64,000 nucleotides of DNA from Herbaspirillum rhizosphaerae (GTDB lineage Bacteria; Pseudomonadota; Gammaproteobacteria; Burkholderiales; Burkholderiaceae_D). A model generated the notes under the pieces. That model was not told where the DNA came from, did not search any database, and worked only from the letters and a program-made list of their open reading frames with translations. The stretch spans positions 1-64,000 of the forward strand of contig NZ_LFLU01000021.1 in the NCBI RefSeq assembly GCF_001189965.1, in the 5' to 3' direction. Every line of letters starts with the position of its first letter. Position 1 is the stretch's first letter. A program made the position numbers and the translations under genes. Positions 34,668 through 43,832 of the stretch are shown here, piece after piece.

Positions 34668-35572
34668 CGGGTCACCCATTGCCGGCTCTCTGCCGCCTGC
34701 TCGATTGCGGCGATCAGATTCACAACCTCAAGACCTTGCTGAAACGTACAAAGCATCTCGTCGCGCCCCTCCAGCAATGCCGAATGCATTTCCCGGTAAC
34801 TGTCGTCGCGTCCGCATACGATAGTTTCGCGTTGATCGTTCATGGCAACCACTCCTTTCACCAGATCTGCCTCTATCGTGCAATGGTCGGTGTTGATGAC
34901 AATCGTGCGTCGCCCGACCCGATCCAGGTAATTCATCTGCAGATTGACAACCGGACATGCAGACGTCTCCAGCAACGCCGAGAACACATCGTCGCTATCG
35001 ATATCCAGCTCACTGAAGTGGCCTCCCAGCGCAGCCACCCGGCGCCAGCCGCCAAATAACCACGTTATGTAATCGAGCTCATGGCTGAGATCGCGCAGCA
35101 CACCGCCGCCTTGAGCGGCACTGGCGGAATAGGAAGCGCGGTAATCGCTTTGCGGGCGCCATTGGGGAAGATATTGACCGACATAAACTTGCGCCGACAA
35201 GATGCGCTGGTCTGCCAGGAGCACTTTCAGCCGTTGCAACACAGCGTGAAACCGCAAGTTATAGGCTACGAACACCCGATGATTTATCAGCTCGGCAGCA
35301 TGCGGCCGGGCGAACAACGGCTTCTCCACCAGGATATCCCCGGCGAAATCCGTCCGGTCCAGCGCCAGTAAAGTCTCGTGATGTTCTGCGGTAGGGTTGG
35401 CGATGACAACGTACTCCGGACCGTATTGAAGAGCCTCTTCAATGCTCGCGCAGCGTGCCGGCATCTCCAGTTCACGCCGGCTCACGATCATCACATCGTG
35501 CCCCAACTCCTGCAAAATACGGGCATGACGCGCACCGATCGAACCATAACCGACAACCGCGACCTTGGTCAT
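34664..35572 (-). CDS. Gfo/Idh/MocA-family oxidoreductase
   Basis: 302-residue NAD(P)-dependent oxidoreductase. The N-terminal Rossmann motif is VAVVGYGSIGARHARIL, and the catalytic EKP motif is in DILVEKPLFARPHA. GGGVLRDLSHELDYITWLFG is the substrate-domain block with the conserved histidine. In glycan loci such enzymes oxidise or reduce keto-sugars. It sits inside the nonulosonate module, coupled on both sides by ATGA overlaps, but it is not one of the standard Leg enzymes, so it may add a redox modification to a precursor or to the final sugar. Confidence 0.85.
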   Translation of the reverse strand: MTKVAVVGYGSIGARHARILQELGHDVMIVSRRELEMPARCASIEEALQYGPEYVVIANPTAEHHETLLALDRTDFAGDILVEKPLFARPHAAELINHRVFVAYNLRFHAVLQRLKVLLADQRILSAQVYVGQYLPQWRPQSDYRASYSASAAQGGGVLRDLSHELDYITWLFGGWRRVAALGGHFSELDIDSDDVFSALLETSACPVVNLQMNYLDRVGRRTIVINTDHCTIEADLVKGVVAMNDQRETIVCGRDDSYREMHSALLEGRDEMLCTFQQGLEVVNLIAAIEQAAESRQWVTR

Positions 35573-36618
35573 GAAAACACCGATTGATACTCGCCGTTGG
35601 CGCGCTCATAGTCAGCGAGATGGCCGACATCGAGCCAATACTCCCGCACCGGGAAAACCACGGTTTCGCGTTTCTCCGCCATGAGATTTTCAAATAGCGT
35701 CGTCATGTCGAAAAAAGTGTCCGGCGCAATCATGTCCAGCACTTCCGGCGCCAGCAAATAAATGCCGGCATTCACGAAAAAGCGCTGCACGGGTTTTTCT
35801 TCGATACCGGTAATCCGATGATTTTCAATCTTGACGACGCCGTATGGAACCTGGTGATCGTATTCCCTTACGCACATCGTCGCCGCCGCATGGTGCGTCG
35901 AATGAAACGCCAGCAACTGGCTGAAATTCACCTTCGTCAGCAAATCCCCGTTCATCACAAAAAATGGCTCGGCCGGACGCTCAGGCAAGAGACTCAGCGC
36001 TCCTGCAGTTCCCAAACGCTTGTTCTCGTGCAGATAGCGAATCTCCACACCAAAACGGGAGCCGTCCCCGAAGTAGGATTTCACAACATCGGCCATGTAG
36101 TTGACCGAAATATAGAAACGTCTGAACCCATATTCGATGAAATTTTCAAGGATGGTTTCCAGCAGAGGTTTGTTGCCTACCTTGAGCATCGGCTTCGGAC
36201 AGTCTTCCGTCAGCGGGCGCAAACGGCTGCCGAGTCCACCTGCCATCAGCACAACCCAGTTATCCTTGCTACGAGAGTGAATCAGATCATCCAGCGTATC
36301 CAGGCCGATGACGGTGCCGTCATCCTCGACCAGCGGCATATGATGCAGCCCCCGGCGTTTCATCGCTGCCAGGACCGTCTCGCGACTCATGTCAGGTCGC
36401 GCCGTATTCGGCTGTGGATTCATGATGCGCGCCACCGGCTCGGCAAAATCAATGCCCTTTAAGATGCCGCGCCGCACATCGCCATCCGTCACCGTACCTT
36501 GTAAACGCCGTTGCTCGTCAACGACCAATACGATTTGTTTTCCGCTGCTGTCGAGCACCTGAATAGCCTCTCGTACAGAGGTATGCGGCAACACCAGCAC
36601 TTCTTTCCATTTGTCCAT
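35569..36618 (-). CDS. CBS-domain sugar-1-phosphate guanylyltransferase (PtmE-like)
   Basis: 349 residues. Two CBS domains fill about 1-115 (LQGTVTDGDVRRGIL, LHHMPLVEDDGTVIGL). The nucleotidyltransferase domain starts near 120 with MAGGLGSRLRPLTEDCPKPML (signature at 127-135) and has VMNGDLLT for metal binding and EEKPVQRFFVNAGIY. This domain order is that of PtmE, which makes GDP-glucosamine for legionaminic acid in Campylobacter. The CBS pair may sense a nucleotide. It shares one base (TAATG) with the acetyltransferase gene upstream. Confidence 0.85.
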   Translation of the reverse strand: MDKWKEVLVLPHTSVREAIQVLDSSGKQIVLVVDEQRRLQGTVTDGDVRRGILKGIDFAEPVARIMNPQPNTARPDMSRETVLAAMKRRGLHHMPLVEDDGTVIGLDTLDDLIHSRSKDNWVVLMAGGLGSRLRPLTEDCPKPMLKVGNKPLLETILENFIEYGFRRFYISVNYMADVVKSYFGDGSRFGVEIRYLHENKRLGTAGALSLLPERPAEPFFVMNGDLLTKVNFSQLLAFHSTHHAAATMCVREYDHQVPYGVVKIENHRITGIEEKPVQRFFVNAGIYLLAPEVLDMIAPDTFFDMTTLFENLMAEKRETVVFPVREYWLDVGHLADYERANGEYQSVFS

Positions 36619-37247
36619 TATCTGATCTCTTTAGCAGGAACGCCCGCAACCCTTACACCAGGCGGTACGTCGCGCACAACCACGGCGCCGGCGCCGACAA
36701 GGCTGTTCGCACCGATACGCACACCCTGAATCACCGTCGCCCCGGCACCGACGTGGGCATTGTCGCCGACCTCGACGCCACCGGAAAGCACGGCCCCCGG
36801 CGCGATATGAACATGCCTGCCGATACCGCAGTCATGGTCCACCACTGCGCCGGTATTAACAATAGAATTCTCACCGACGGAACAACCCGTCTGCAGTATC
36901 GCTCCGGCCATGATTTGCACGCCTTCACCCAATAACACGTCGTCGGCGACGACAGCAGACGGGTGGCACACATTCAGGAAGGCATATCCGATTTGCTTAT
37001 AGCGCGCAAACAAATCCCGGCGACGCTCATTGCTGCCGACCGAACCGATTCCATTGACCAACACGACTTTGTCGACTGCATAAGCCTTCAGCGCATCGTC
37101 CGTACCCAATATGGGAATGCCTGCAATTGCCCCGCCCGCTTTCGCAGGATCGGGATCAGTCAACCCAAGAACGGTTGCGCCCGCCAATGCCTTCAGCAAT
37201 ACCCGCGCGTGCCCGCCCGCTCCCAGGATGATGATGTCCGGAGTCAA
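36618..37247 (-). CDS. NeuD/PglD/LegH-type sugar O- or N-acetyltransferase
   Basis: 209 residues. A short N-terminal Rossmann-like domain (IIILGAGGHARVLLKAL) is followed by left-handed beta-helix hexapeptide repeats from about 95 to 195 (LLGEGVQIMAGAIL, NTGAVVDHDCGIG, HIAPGAVLSGGV). The histidine in VDHDCGIG matches the general base of PglD. LegH acetylates the 4-amino group of UDP- or GDP-linked sugar in legionaminic acid synthesis, while NeuD acetylates sialic acid. The start appears to be TTG at 37247, overlapping the stop of the upstream synthase as TTGA. Confidence 0.86.
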   Translation of the reverse strand: MTPDIIILGAGGHARVLLKALAGATVLGLTDPDPAKAGGAIAGIPILGTDDALKAYAVDKVVLVNGIGSVGSNERRRDLFARYKQIGYAFLNVCHPSAVVADDVLLGEGVQIMAGAILQTGCSVGENSIVNTGAVVDHDCGIGRHVHIAPGAVLSGGVEVGDNAHVGAGATVIQGVRIGANSLVGAGAVVVRDVPPGVRVAGVPAKEIR

Positions 37248-38323
37248 GGCTGCACCTTATCGTCGGCGCTGTAGTCGCGATCGGCGACTTTACCCAACAT
37301 GCTCCAATATTGCAGGGGGCTAATCCCATCTCCCGGACGCTTGACGTCAAGGTTGTCCATCGCAAAAACCTCTCCTTGACGAATCTCGCGCGCAGCGACC
37401 AGACTCTTGCGCGCAATTGCCCGATTCTTCAACTCGGACGGCGCTGCCTGTTTGACCGGAGAACCAAGCGCCATTTCAACCTCACGGATCGAGCGCACCA
37501 TCTGCAGCAGCTCATCCGGCTCCAACGACGCCTTATGGTCCGGACCGGGCAGATTGCGGTCCGTCGTGAAATGCTTCTCGATGACCACCGCCCCCATCGC
37601 GACCGCAGCGATGGGTACCGAGATGCCGACGGTATGGTCCGAATATCCTGCAGGAAGAGAAAAAGCATTTGCCAGCGTATTCATGGCATGCAAGTTCACA
37701 TCGGAAAACGGCGCAGGGTATTCAGTCGTGCAATGCAATAAGGTAACGTTCGCAAGTAAAGCGGAACGCCCGGCATCCGAAACATATGCCTCTTCAAATG
37801 CCGCGATGGAAGGTGCGCTTCCTGTATCGCAATAACCGAATGCCAGCACGCTCAATGCCTGCTCGATTTCTCCCAGGGTGCTCATCCCGGTCGACAGGAT
37901 AACGGGCTTGCCGGTACGTGCCGCCGCAAGCAGCAAAGGCGCATTGGTGATATCGCCGGACGGCATTTTAATGAGCGGCAAATCAAACCGGCCTGCAAGC
38001 AATGCAAGACTGTCCAGATCGAACGGCGTCGACAGAAAATCGATGCCGTTATCCTTGCAATACGCGATCAGCGTTTCATGATCCGTGTCGCTCAATTCCA
38101 GCTTGCGGATCATTTCGTGCTGCGACTCGTCAGCATCCGTTGTCGCCCGCTGATACTGCGCCTTGGGCGCAGCACGGCTGACCAGTTTGTCGGCCTTGAA
38201 TGTCTGGAATTTCACCGCATCTGCGCCAGCCTGTGCAGCCACACGCACCAATTCCCTGGCGAGTTCCAGAGAGCCGTTGTGATTGACCCCGGCTTCTGCG
38301 ATGACATAGACGCGCTTATTCAT
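37244..38323 (-). CDS. neuB: Nonulosonic acid synthase (NeuB/LegI family)
   Basis: About 359 residues. It condenses a 6-carbon N-acyl amino sugar with phosphoenolpyruvate to form a 9-carbon nonulosonic acid. The N-terminal TIM-barrel domain has VIAEAGVNHNGS, AVKFQTFKAD, KMPSGDITN, LLHCTTEYPAP and VGISVPIAAVAMGA with EKHFTTDR, all hallmarks of NeuB. A C-terminal SAF (antifreeze-like) domain (IARKSLVAAREI, VKRPGDGISP) starts near 295. The ATG at 38323 is preferred over a TTG at 38329. With LegC and LegB in the cluster, LegI (legionaminate synthase) is the more likely specificity. Confidence 0.93.
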   Translation of the reverse strand: MNKRVYVIAEAGVNHNGSLELARELVRVAAQAGADAVKFQTFKADKLVSRAAPKAQYQRATTDADESQHEMIRKLELSDTDHETLIAYCKDNGIDFLSTPFDLDSLALLAGRFDLPLIKMPSGDITNAPLLLAAARTGKPVILSTGMSTLGEIEQALSVLAFGYCDTGSAPSIAAFEEAYVSDAGRSALLANVTLLHCTTEYPAPFSDVNLHAMNTLANAFSLPAGYSDHTVGISVPIAAVAMGAVVIEKHFTTDRNLPGPDHKASLEPDELLQMVRSIREVEMALGSPVKQAAPSELKNRAIARKSLVAAREIRQGEVFAMDNLDVKRPGDGISPLQYWSMLGKVADRDYSADDKVQP

Positions 38324-39485
38324 GATCAATATTCAATTCAAAAAAATGCTTCTTCAGGAGGGTCGAAGGCGCCGCGACAGCACAAATCGCTTCGCGTATC
38401 CGCACCGCGCTTTCACCGTCTCCATAAGGATTGACCGTCTGCGAACAATCCGCTGCCAAGGCAACTCTGATTGTGCTTTCAATGTCGGCGGCAATCGGCT
38501 TGCAATTGAATACCGAATCAGCCTGCAGCCGCCCTTTCTGACGATCGCCGATATTGACCGTCGGCTTGCCGAAGGACGGCGCCTCATACAAACCGCTGGA
38601 GGAATTTCCCACCACCGCATCCACCAGCGCCATGGCGCTCAGGTAGCGTAATTGCCCCAGAGAGGCATAGGCCCGGGCAAACGGGCGATCCTTGACGTAG
38701 CGTTCCATCAAATCGATGATGACCTGTCCGTCGGTATCGGCATTCGGTTTGGTCATCAGAATGCCGACATCCGTTCCCAGCGCATCCAATGCCTGCAGGA
38801 GTTCTTCGAACTGCCCTGCGGCAGAGTGCTGCTCCAGCGTCACAGGATGGAAAGTCACCAGCAGATTTTTTTTCTGGAATCGATAGTCCAGCGAGGCTTC
38901 CAGTGCGGCACGATCCAGCAGACTGACTCGCTTGACATAGTCCAACCCCGGGCTGCCGACGTTGTAAATATGCGCAGGATTTTCTCCGAGCTGGCGCACT
39001 CGTCGCGCGGCATCTGCATTGGTCACAAAGTGCAGATGAGCCATCTTTGTAATGCTGTGGCGAATGGCTTCATCAAAAGCGCCCTCGGTGACGTCGCCTC
39101 CGGCAATATGCGCAATCGGGATGCGCGCGATCAACGCCGCCTGAGCGGCGGCCAGAATTTCGTAGCGATCGCCGAGGACCAGCAACATGTCCGGCTGCAA
39201 ACGATCCAGAGCTTCGGCAAACCCGATAACGCCCAGCCCGATCGACTTTCCGACGCCGACAGCCGTATCGCTTGCCAGCAGCATGTCGACTTTGGCGTCA
39301 ATCGCGAATCCGTCGGCTTCGATCGCGCGATACGTCGAGCCGAATTGCGCCGACAGATGCATGCCCGTTGCGACGACCTGCAACTGCAAGTCCTGAGCCC
39401 CGGCGATTTCGCGCATGACCCAATACAACAGGCCGTAGTCGGCACGACTGCCGGTGACCACACAAATTTTCCGCTTCGCCGTCAC
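38316..39485 (-). CDS. neuC: Hydrolysing NDP-sugar 2-epimerase (NeuC/LegG family)
   Basis: About 389 residues of the GT-B-like hydrolysing 2-epimerase fold. ICVVTGSRADYGLLYWVMREI at the N-terminus, LVLGDRYEILAAAQAA, AHIAGGDVTEGAFDEAIRH, and GNSSSGLYEAPSFGKPTVNIGDRQKGR are typical. The enzyme epimerises C2 and releases the nucleotide, giving ManNAc or 2,4-diacetamido-2,4,6-trideoxymannose. The start is GTG at 39485, giving a GTGA overlap with the upstream aminotransferase; a longer ATG reading lies inside that gene and is not homologous in character. Confidence 0.92.
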   Translation of the reverse strand: MTAKRKICVVTGSRADYGLLYWVMREIAGAQDLQLQVVATGMHLSAQFGSTYRAIEADGFAIDAKVDMLLASDTAVGVGKSIGLGVIGFAEALDRLQPDMLLVLGDRYEILAAAQAALIARIPIAHIAGGDVTEGAFDEAIRHSITKMAHLHFVTNADAARRVRQLGENPAHIYNVGSPGLDYVKRVSLLDRAALEASLDYRFQKKNLLVTFHPVTLEQHSAAGQFEELLQALDALGTDVGILMTKPNADTDGQVIIDLMERYVKDRPFARAYASLGQLRYLSAMALVDAVVGNSSSGLYEAPSFGKPTVNIGDRQKGRLQADSVFNCKPIAADIESTIRVALAADCSQTVNPYGDGESAVRIREAICAVAAPSTLLKKHFFELNIDHE

Positions 39486-40660
39486 CGGCCGGCTCCTAAC
39501 GATGCACTGCTGGGAATGTTGATGAGTCGGCGCTCGATATCCTCGGCGATTTCCAGCGACGGCATCCGTGGGCACTCTTTGAACATCGGCAGCCGGTGCA
39601 TCAAGGTCCAGGTCGGACGCGTCATGATGCCGAGCCCGTTGCTAAGATCGAGCAAGGTATCCCGCTCCATTGCGTTTTCCGGATCCAGCAATAACACGTT
39701 GAGCCAGTAATTGCTGCGCGCAAAGGACGGCTCGCTGAAAAAGCGCACACCGGCAATGTTCTCGAATACCGCAGCATAGGCTTTCGCCAGCGCTCGCTTC
39801 GATTCCACGAATCCTGGCAACTGCTCCAGCTGAGCGCATCCCAAAGCGGAATTGATATTGGGCAGACGATAATTGAAACCGACCCGGTCATGCGCGAACG
39901 ACCATTTGTGCGGCACTTTGGCAGTCGTAGTCAAATGCTTGGCCAGTTTTGCCAGCTCGGAATCATTGGTCAAGATGGCGCCGCCGCCGCCCGTCGTCAC
40001 AACCTTGTTGCCATTAAAACTCAATGCCGAGACGCGTCCCCAATTGCCGGTGTGGCGGCCTTTATAAGAAGAGCCCAGCGACTCGGCAGCATCTTCAATC
40101 AACTCAATCCGATAACGTCGGCATATTTCGACCAGGGCGTCGAGATCGACAGGATGTCCGAAAGTGTGCATGGGCACGGCCGCTTTGATGCGACGGCCAG
40201 TCTGTTTGTTGTAGCAGGCGTCGCCGCGCATCTCTGCGATGCTTTCCAGATGGCGCTCCAGCTTGTGCGGATCCAGACCCAATGTCGCCATATCGCTGTC
40301 GACAAAATGCGGAACCGCGTCACAATAGCTGATGGCGTTGGCGGTAGCGATGAATGTCAGGGCCGGCATCAATACTTCGTCGCCAGCCTCCACGCCCACC
40401 AGCAACAGGCAGACATGCAGGGCAGCCGTGCCGTTGACGACCGCAATAGCATGGCGAGTCCCCGTGTAGGCTGCCAGATCCTGTTCGAAACGATCAACGA
40501 ATTTGCCTACGGATGAAACCCAGCCGGTATCGATGCAATCTTTGACATAAGCCCATTCGTTGCCGCTGAACTGCGGCTCATGCAACGCCGCCCGCGCGTC
40601 CGGCGACGGCAGGACGGATTTGAGCGCATCAATGACCGCAGACTGATCTAGCTTAGACAT
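39482..40660 (-). CDS. legC: LegC-type aminotransferase
   Basis: 392-residue DegT/DnrJ-family PLP aminotransferase. The Schiff-base lysine is K219 in SFNGNKVVTTGGGG, a motif characteristic of the LegC group (FNGNK rather than HPxKN). The PLP aspartate is D190 in LIEDAAES. It would aminate C4 of the 4-keto-6-deoxy-GlcNAc nucleotide made by LegB. Further family features are WVSSVGKFVDRFE and NYRLPNINSALGCAQLE. It overlaps LegB by 8 bases and NeuC by GTGA. Confidence 0.92.
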   Translation of the reverse strand: MSKLDQSAVIDALKSVLPSPDARAALHEPQFSGNEWAYVKDCIDTGWVSSVGKFVDRFEQDLAAYTGTRHAIAVVNGTAALHVCLLLVGVEAGDEVLMPALTFIATANAISYCDAVPHFVDSDMATLGLDPHKLERHLESIAEMRGDACYNKQTGRRIKAAVPMHTFGHPVDLDALVEICRRYRIELIEDAAESLGSSYKGRHTGNWGRVSALSFNGNKVVTTGGGGAILTNDSELAKLAKHLTTTAKVPHKWSFAHDRVGFNYRLPNINSALGCAQLEQLPGFVESKRALAKAYAAVFENIAGVRFFSEPSFARSNYWLNVLLLDPENAMERDTLLDLSNGLGIMTRPTWTLMHRLPMFKECPRMPSLEIAEDIERRLINIPSSASLGAGR

Positions 40661-41648
40661 TGTAAATACCAGCCTTGTAATTCTTCAGATTGTCCAGATT
40701 GGTGAACCACGTGATCGTTTCCTGCAGTCCGCGGCGAAATCCATCCTTTCCTGCGTATGCCGGCGACCAGCCGGCCAGTTCCCGCGCTTTGTCATTTGCA
40801 GCCCAAAGGCGGTCGACTTCGCTCTTCTCCGGTCGCAAACGGATTTCATCCGTTTCAATTTCAATCTCCACGCCCATGATGTCCGCAATCATGGATACCG
40901 TATCGCCGATGGAGATCTCGAAATTGCTTCCTACATTAATCACTTCGCCAACCGATTTTTGCGATTCTGCGACGGCGATGAAACCTTGCACGGTGTCCGC
41001 CACAAAATTGAAATCGCGTGTCGGATGCAAAGCGCCGAGTTTGATACGACGCTGCCCGCTGGCGATCTGTGTAATCACGGTTGGAATGATGGCGCGCGCC
41101 GATTGGCGTGGTCCGTAGGTATTGAAAGGACGAATCACCGAAACCGGCGTGTCGAACGCATTGTAGAACGACATCGCAATCTGATCGGCGCCAATCTTGC
41201 TGGCGGAATAAGGCGACTGCCCCTGAAGCGGATGCTCTTCGGTAATCGGCACAAAGCGGGCCGTTCCGTACACTTCGCTGGTGGAGGTATGCACTACCTT
41301 CGACACGCCGAGTTCGCGCGCAGCCTGAACGATGTTGAGCGTCCCCTTGACGTTGGTGTCGATATACGTGTCCGGCGAATGATAGGAGTATGGAATGGCG
41401 ATCAGCGCCGCCAGATGCAGCACCAGATCGCATCCCTGCATGGCCTTCTTGACGCCATACGGATCGCGAATGTCGCCGGCAAATACATCGAACTTGCCTT
41501 TGACGTCATCGGAGCAGCTGTCCAGCCAGCCCCACGAATTAAAGGAGTTGTAAAGCACGAACGCCCTGACGTCATGCCCCTGACGCACCAGGGCCTCAGT
41601 CAAATGCGACCCAATGAAGCCATCCGCTCCGGTTACCAGTACTTTCAT
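40653..41648 (-). CDS. legB: LegB-type NDP-GlcNAc 4,6-dehydratase
   Basis: About 331-residue extended SDR. TGADGFIGSHLTEALVRQGH is the cofactor site, HTSTSEVYG the catalytic Ser/Thr site and YSASKIGADQIA the YxxxK. It removes water from a UDP- or GDP-GlcNAc to give the 4-keto-6-deoxy sugar, the first committed step of legionaminic acid formation. The ATG at 41648 gives the standard MKVLVTG start; sequence to 41705 is basic and precedes the fold. It follows the fcl gene by 102 bases, the first notable gap after the nucleotide-sugar genes. Confidence 0.92.
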   Translation of the reverse strand: MKVLVTGADGFIGSHLTEALVRQGHDVRAFVLYNSFNSWGWLDSCSDDVKGKFDVFAGDIRDPYGVKKAMQGCDLVLHLAALIAIPYSYHSPDTYIDTNVKGTLNIVQAARELGVSKVVHTSTSEVYGTARFVPITEEHPLQGQSPYSASKIGADQIAMSFYNAFDTPVSVIRPFNTYGPRQSARAIIPTVITQIASGQRRIKLGALHPTRDFNFVADTVQGFIAVAESQKSVGEVINVGSNFEISIGDTVSMIADIMGVEIEIETDEIRLRPEKSEVDRLWAANDKARELAGWSPAYAGKDGFRRGLQETITWFTNLDNLKNYKAGIYNV

Positions 41649-41750
41649 CTTTTTTCGTTTCCGCTCTGACAAAAAATACTTGCCTACGCAATCGAGAATC
41701 CGCACGCCGGCGGAGAAACAGGAACGAGAGCGTAAAACAAGTTGGACAAC

Positions 41751-42695
41751 TTACCCGTTGGCAATGGAAGCCAGATAACTCGCGTAAGTCTTTTTGATAC
41801 CTTCTTCCAAATGAACCTTCGCCCGCCAGCCCCGGCCTGCCAGCAAGGAGACATCCAGCAACTTGCGCGGCGTACCGTCCGGCTTGCTGCTATCGAATTC
41901 AATTTCGCCATCGAAACCAACCACTTTCAAAATGGTTTCGGCAAGTTCGCGGATCGTCACATCCGTTCCTGTTCCGACATTGTAGGCGCCGCTACCCGCG
42001 CCCTGTTCCATCAGGAACACGCAGGCATCGGCCATGTCGTCGACATAGAGGAATTCGCGCATCGGTTTGCCTGAGCCCCATACGACCAGCTTCTTGTCGC
42101 CGCGCAATTTCGCTTCATGCGCTTTGCGTAACAGCGCCGGCAATACGTGGCTGTTGGAGAGGTCGTAGTTGTCGTTCGGACCGTACAAATTGGTCGGCAT
42201 GACTGTGACGTACTCGGTCTCGTATTGACGATTGAAGGACTCGCACATTTTCAAGCCCGCAATCTTGGCGATCGCGTAGGGCTCGTTCGTACTTTCCAGC
42301 GGCCCGGTCAGCAAATACTCTTCCTTGATCGGCTGAGGACAATCGCGCGGATAAATGCACGACGAACCGAGGAACATGAGCTTGCGGATGCCGGCCTGGT
42401 GCGCGCCGCCGATGACGTTGGCTTGCATCTGCAGGTTTTGATAAATGAAATCCGCGCGATAAATGTTATTGGCCTGAATGCCGCCCACCTTGGCTGCGGC
42501 CAGGAAGATGTAATCCGGACGCTCCTGCTCCAGAAACGCATGTACGCGCGCCTGGTCCAGCAAATCGAGTTCGCCGTGCGTGCGCGTCAGGATATTGGCG
42601 TATCCGCCGGCCTGCAGCCTCCGCACGATGGCGGAACCGACCATGCCGCGGTGGCCAGCCACATAAATCTTCGCATCTTTGTTCATCGTCGCCAT
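41751..42695 (-). CDS. fcl: GDP-L-fucose synthase
   Basis: About 314 residues, bifunctional 3,5-epimerase/4-reductase turning GDP-4-keto-6-deoxymannose into GDP-L-fucose with NADPH. The cofactor motif is GHRGMVGSA near residue 14, SSCIYPRDCPQPIKEE is the substrate block, and YAIAKIAGLKMC supplies the Tyr/Lys pair. MPTNLYGPNDNYDLSNSHVLPALLRK is highly characteristic of Fcl/WcaG. The starts at 42695 and 42686 are both possible; I chose the first, which is 7 bases from the gmd stop. Together with gmd it makes the fucose or 6-deoxy-mannose donor. Confidence 0.94.
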   Translation of the reverse strand: MATMNKDAKIYVAGHRGMVGSAIVRRLQAGGYANILTRTHGELDLLDQARVHAFLEQERPDYIFLAAAKVGGIQANNIYRADFIYQNLQMQANVIGGAHQAGIRKLMFLGSSCIYPRDCPQPIKEEYLLTGPLESTNEPYAIAKIAGLKMCESFNRQYETEYVTVMPTNLYGPNDNYDLSNSHVLPALLRKAHEAKLRGDKKLVVWGSGKPMREFLYVDDMADACVFLMEQGAGSGAYNVGTGTDVTIRELAETILKVVGFDGEIEFDSSKPDGTPRKLLDVSLLAGRGWRAKVHLEEGIKKTYASYLASIANG

Positions 42696-42702
42696 ATCCA
42701 GT

Positions 42703-43788
42703 TTACTCACGGTTGTCGATGACGTTGTAGCCGTGCCGTTTGACCAGTTCGTCACGTTCGGCGGATTTCAGATCTTCACGCGCCATTTCTGCGACCAGAT
42801 CGGCAAACGACGTCTTGGGCGTCCAACCCAGTTTTTCCTTTGCCTTCGTCGCGTCTCCCAGCAAGGTCTCGACTTCCGCAGGGCGGAAGTAACGCGGGTC
42901 AACTGCGACGATGCATTTGCCGTTGGCGTCGTAGCCTTTTTCTTCCAGGCCCTCGCCTTCCCATCGCACCTGCATACCAATTTCCCTGGCTGCGGCGTCG
43001 ACGAAATCGCGCACGCTGTATTGCACGCCGGTGGCGATGACGAAATCCTCAGGCTGCTCTTGTTGCAGCATCAACCATTGCATTTCCACGTAGTCGCGCG
43101 CATGCCCCCAGTCGCGCAGCGCATTCAGATTGCCCAGATACAGGCATTCCTGCAGGCCCAGTTTGATGCGGGCCAGTGCACGCGTAATCTTGCGGGTAAC
43201 GAAGGTTTCGCCGCGAATCGGGCTTTCGTGATTGAACAAGATGCCGTTGCAGGCGTAGATGCCATAGGCTTCGCGATAGTTGACCGTGATCCAGTACGCA
43301 TAGAGTTTGGCGACGGCATAGGGGCTGCGCGGATAAAACGGCGTGGTTTCCTTCTGCGGCGTTTCCTGCACCAGGCCGTACAGCTCCGAAGTCGAGGCCT
43401 GATAGAAACGGGTCTTCTTTTCCAGCTTCAGGATGCGGATGGCTTCCAGGATTCGCAATGCACCCAGTGCGTCCGAGTTGGCCGTATATTCCGGTTCTTC
43501 GAATGACACCGCGACGTGGCTCTGCGCCGCCAGGTTGTAGATTTCGTCTGGCTGCACTTGTTGAATGATGCGGATCAGACTGGTCGAGTCGGTCAGGTCG
43601 CCGTGGTGCAGTTTAAAGCGCACATTTTTTTCGTGCGGATCCTGGTACAGATGATCGATACGATCGGTATTGAGTAGCGATGTGCGGCGTTTGATGCCGT
43701 GGACCTCGTAGCCCTTGTCCAACAGCAGCTCCGCCAGGTAGGCTCCGTCTTGCCCGGTGACGCCGGTAATCAATGCAACTTTACTCAT
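42703..43788 (-). CDS. gmd: GDP-mannose 4,6-dehydratase
   Basis: 361 residues. [31 protein letters not shown] is the classic Gmd N-terminus with the GxxGxxG site. The catalytic residues are in STSELYG and [10 protein letters not shown] (YxxxK), and [21 protein letters not shown] is the tetramer/substrate segment. The enzyme converts GDP-D-mannose to GDP-4-keto-6-deoxymannose. It is followed after 7 bases by fcl, giving a complete two-step pathway to GDP-L-fucose. The 44-base gap upstream separates it from rfbA. Confidence 0.95.
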   Translation of the reverse strand: MSKVALITGVTGQDGAYLAELLLDKGYEVHGIKRRTSLLNTDRIDHLYQDPHEKNVRFKLHHGDLTDSTSLIRIIQQVQPDEIYNLAAQSHVAVSFEEPEYTANSDALGALRILEAIRILKLEKKTRFYQASTSELYGLVQETPQKETTPFYPRSPYAVAKLYAYWITVNYREAYGIYACNGILFNHESPIRGETFVTRKITRALARIKLGLQECLYLGNLNALRDWGHARDYVEMQWLMLQQEQPEDFVIATGVQYSVRDFVDAAAREIGMQVRWEGEGLEEKGYDANGKCIVAVDPRYFRPAEVETLLGDATKAKEKLGWTPKTSFADLVAEMAREDLKSAERDELVKRHGYNVIDNRE

Positions 43789-43832
43789 TTACTTTTCTCT
43801 ATTTTCGTAAGAATGAATCACGCAGATTCTGA

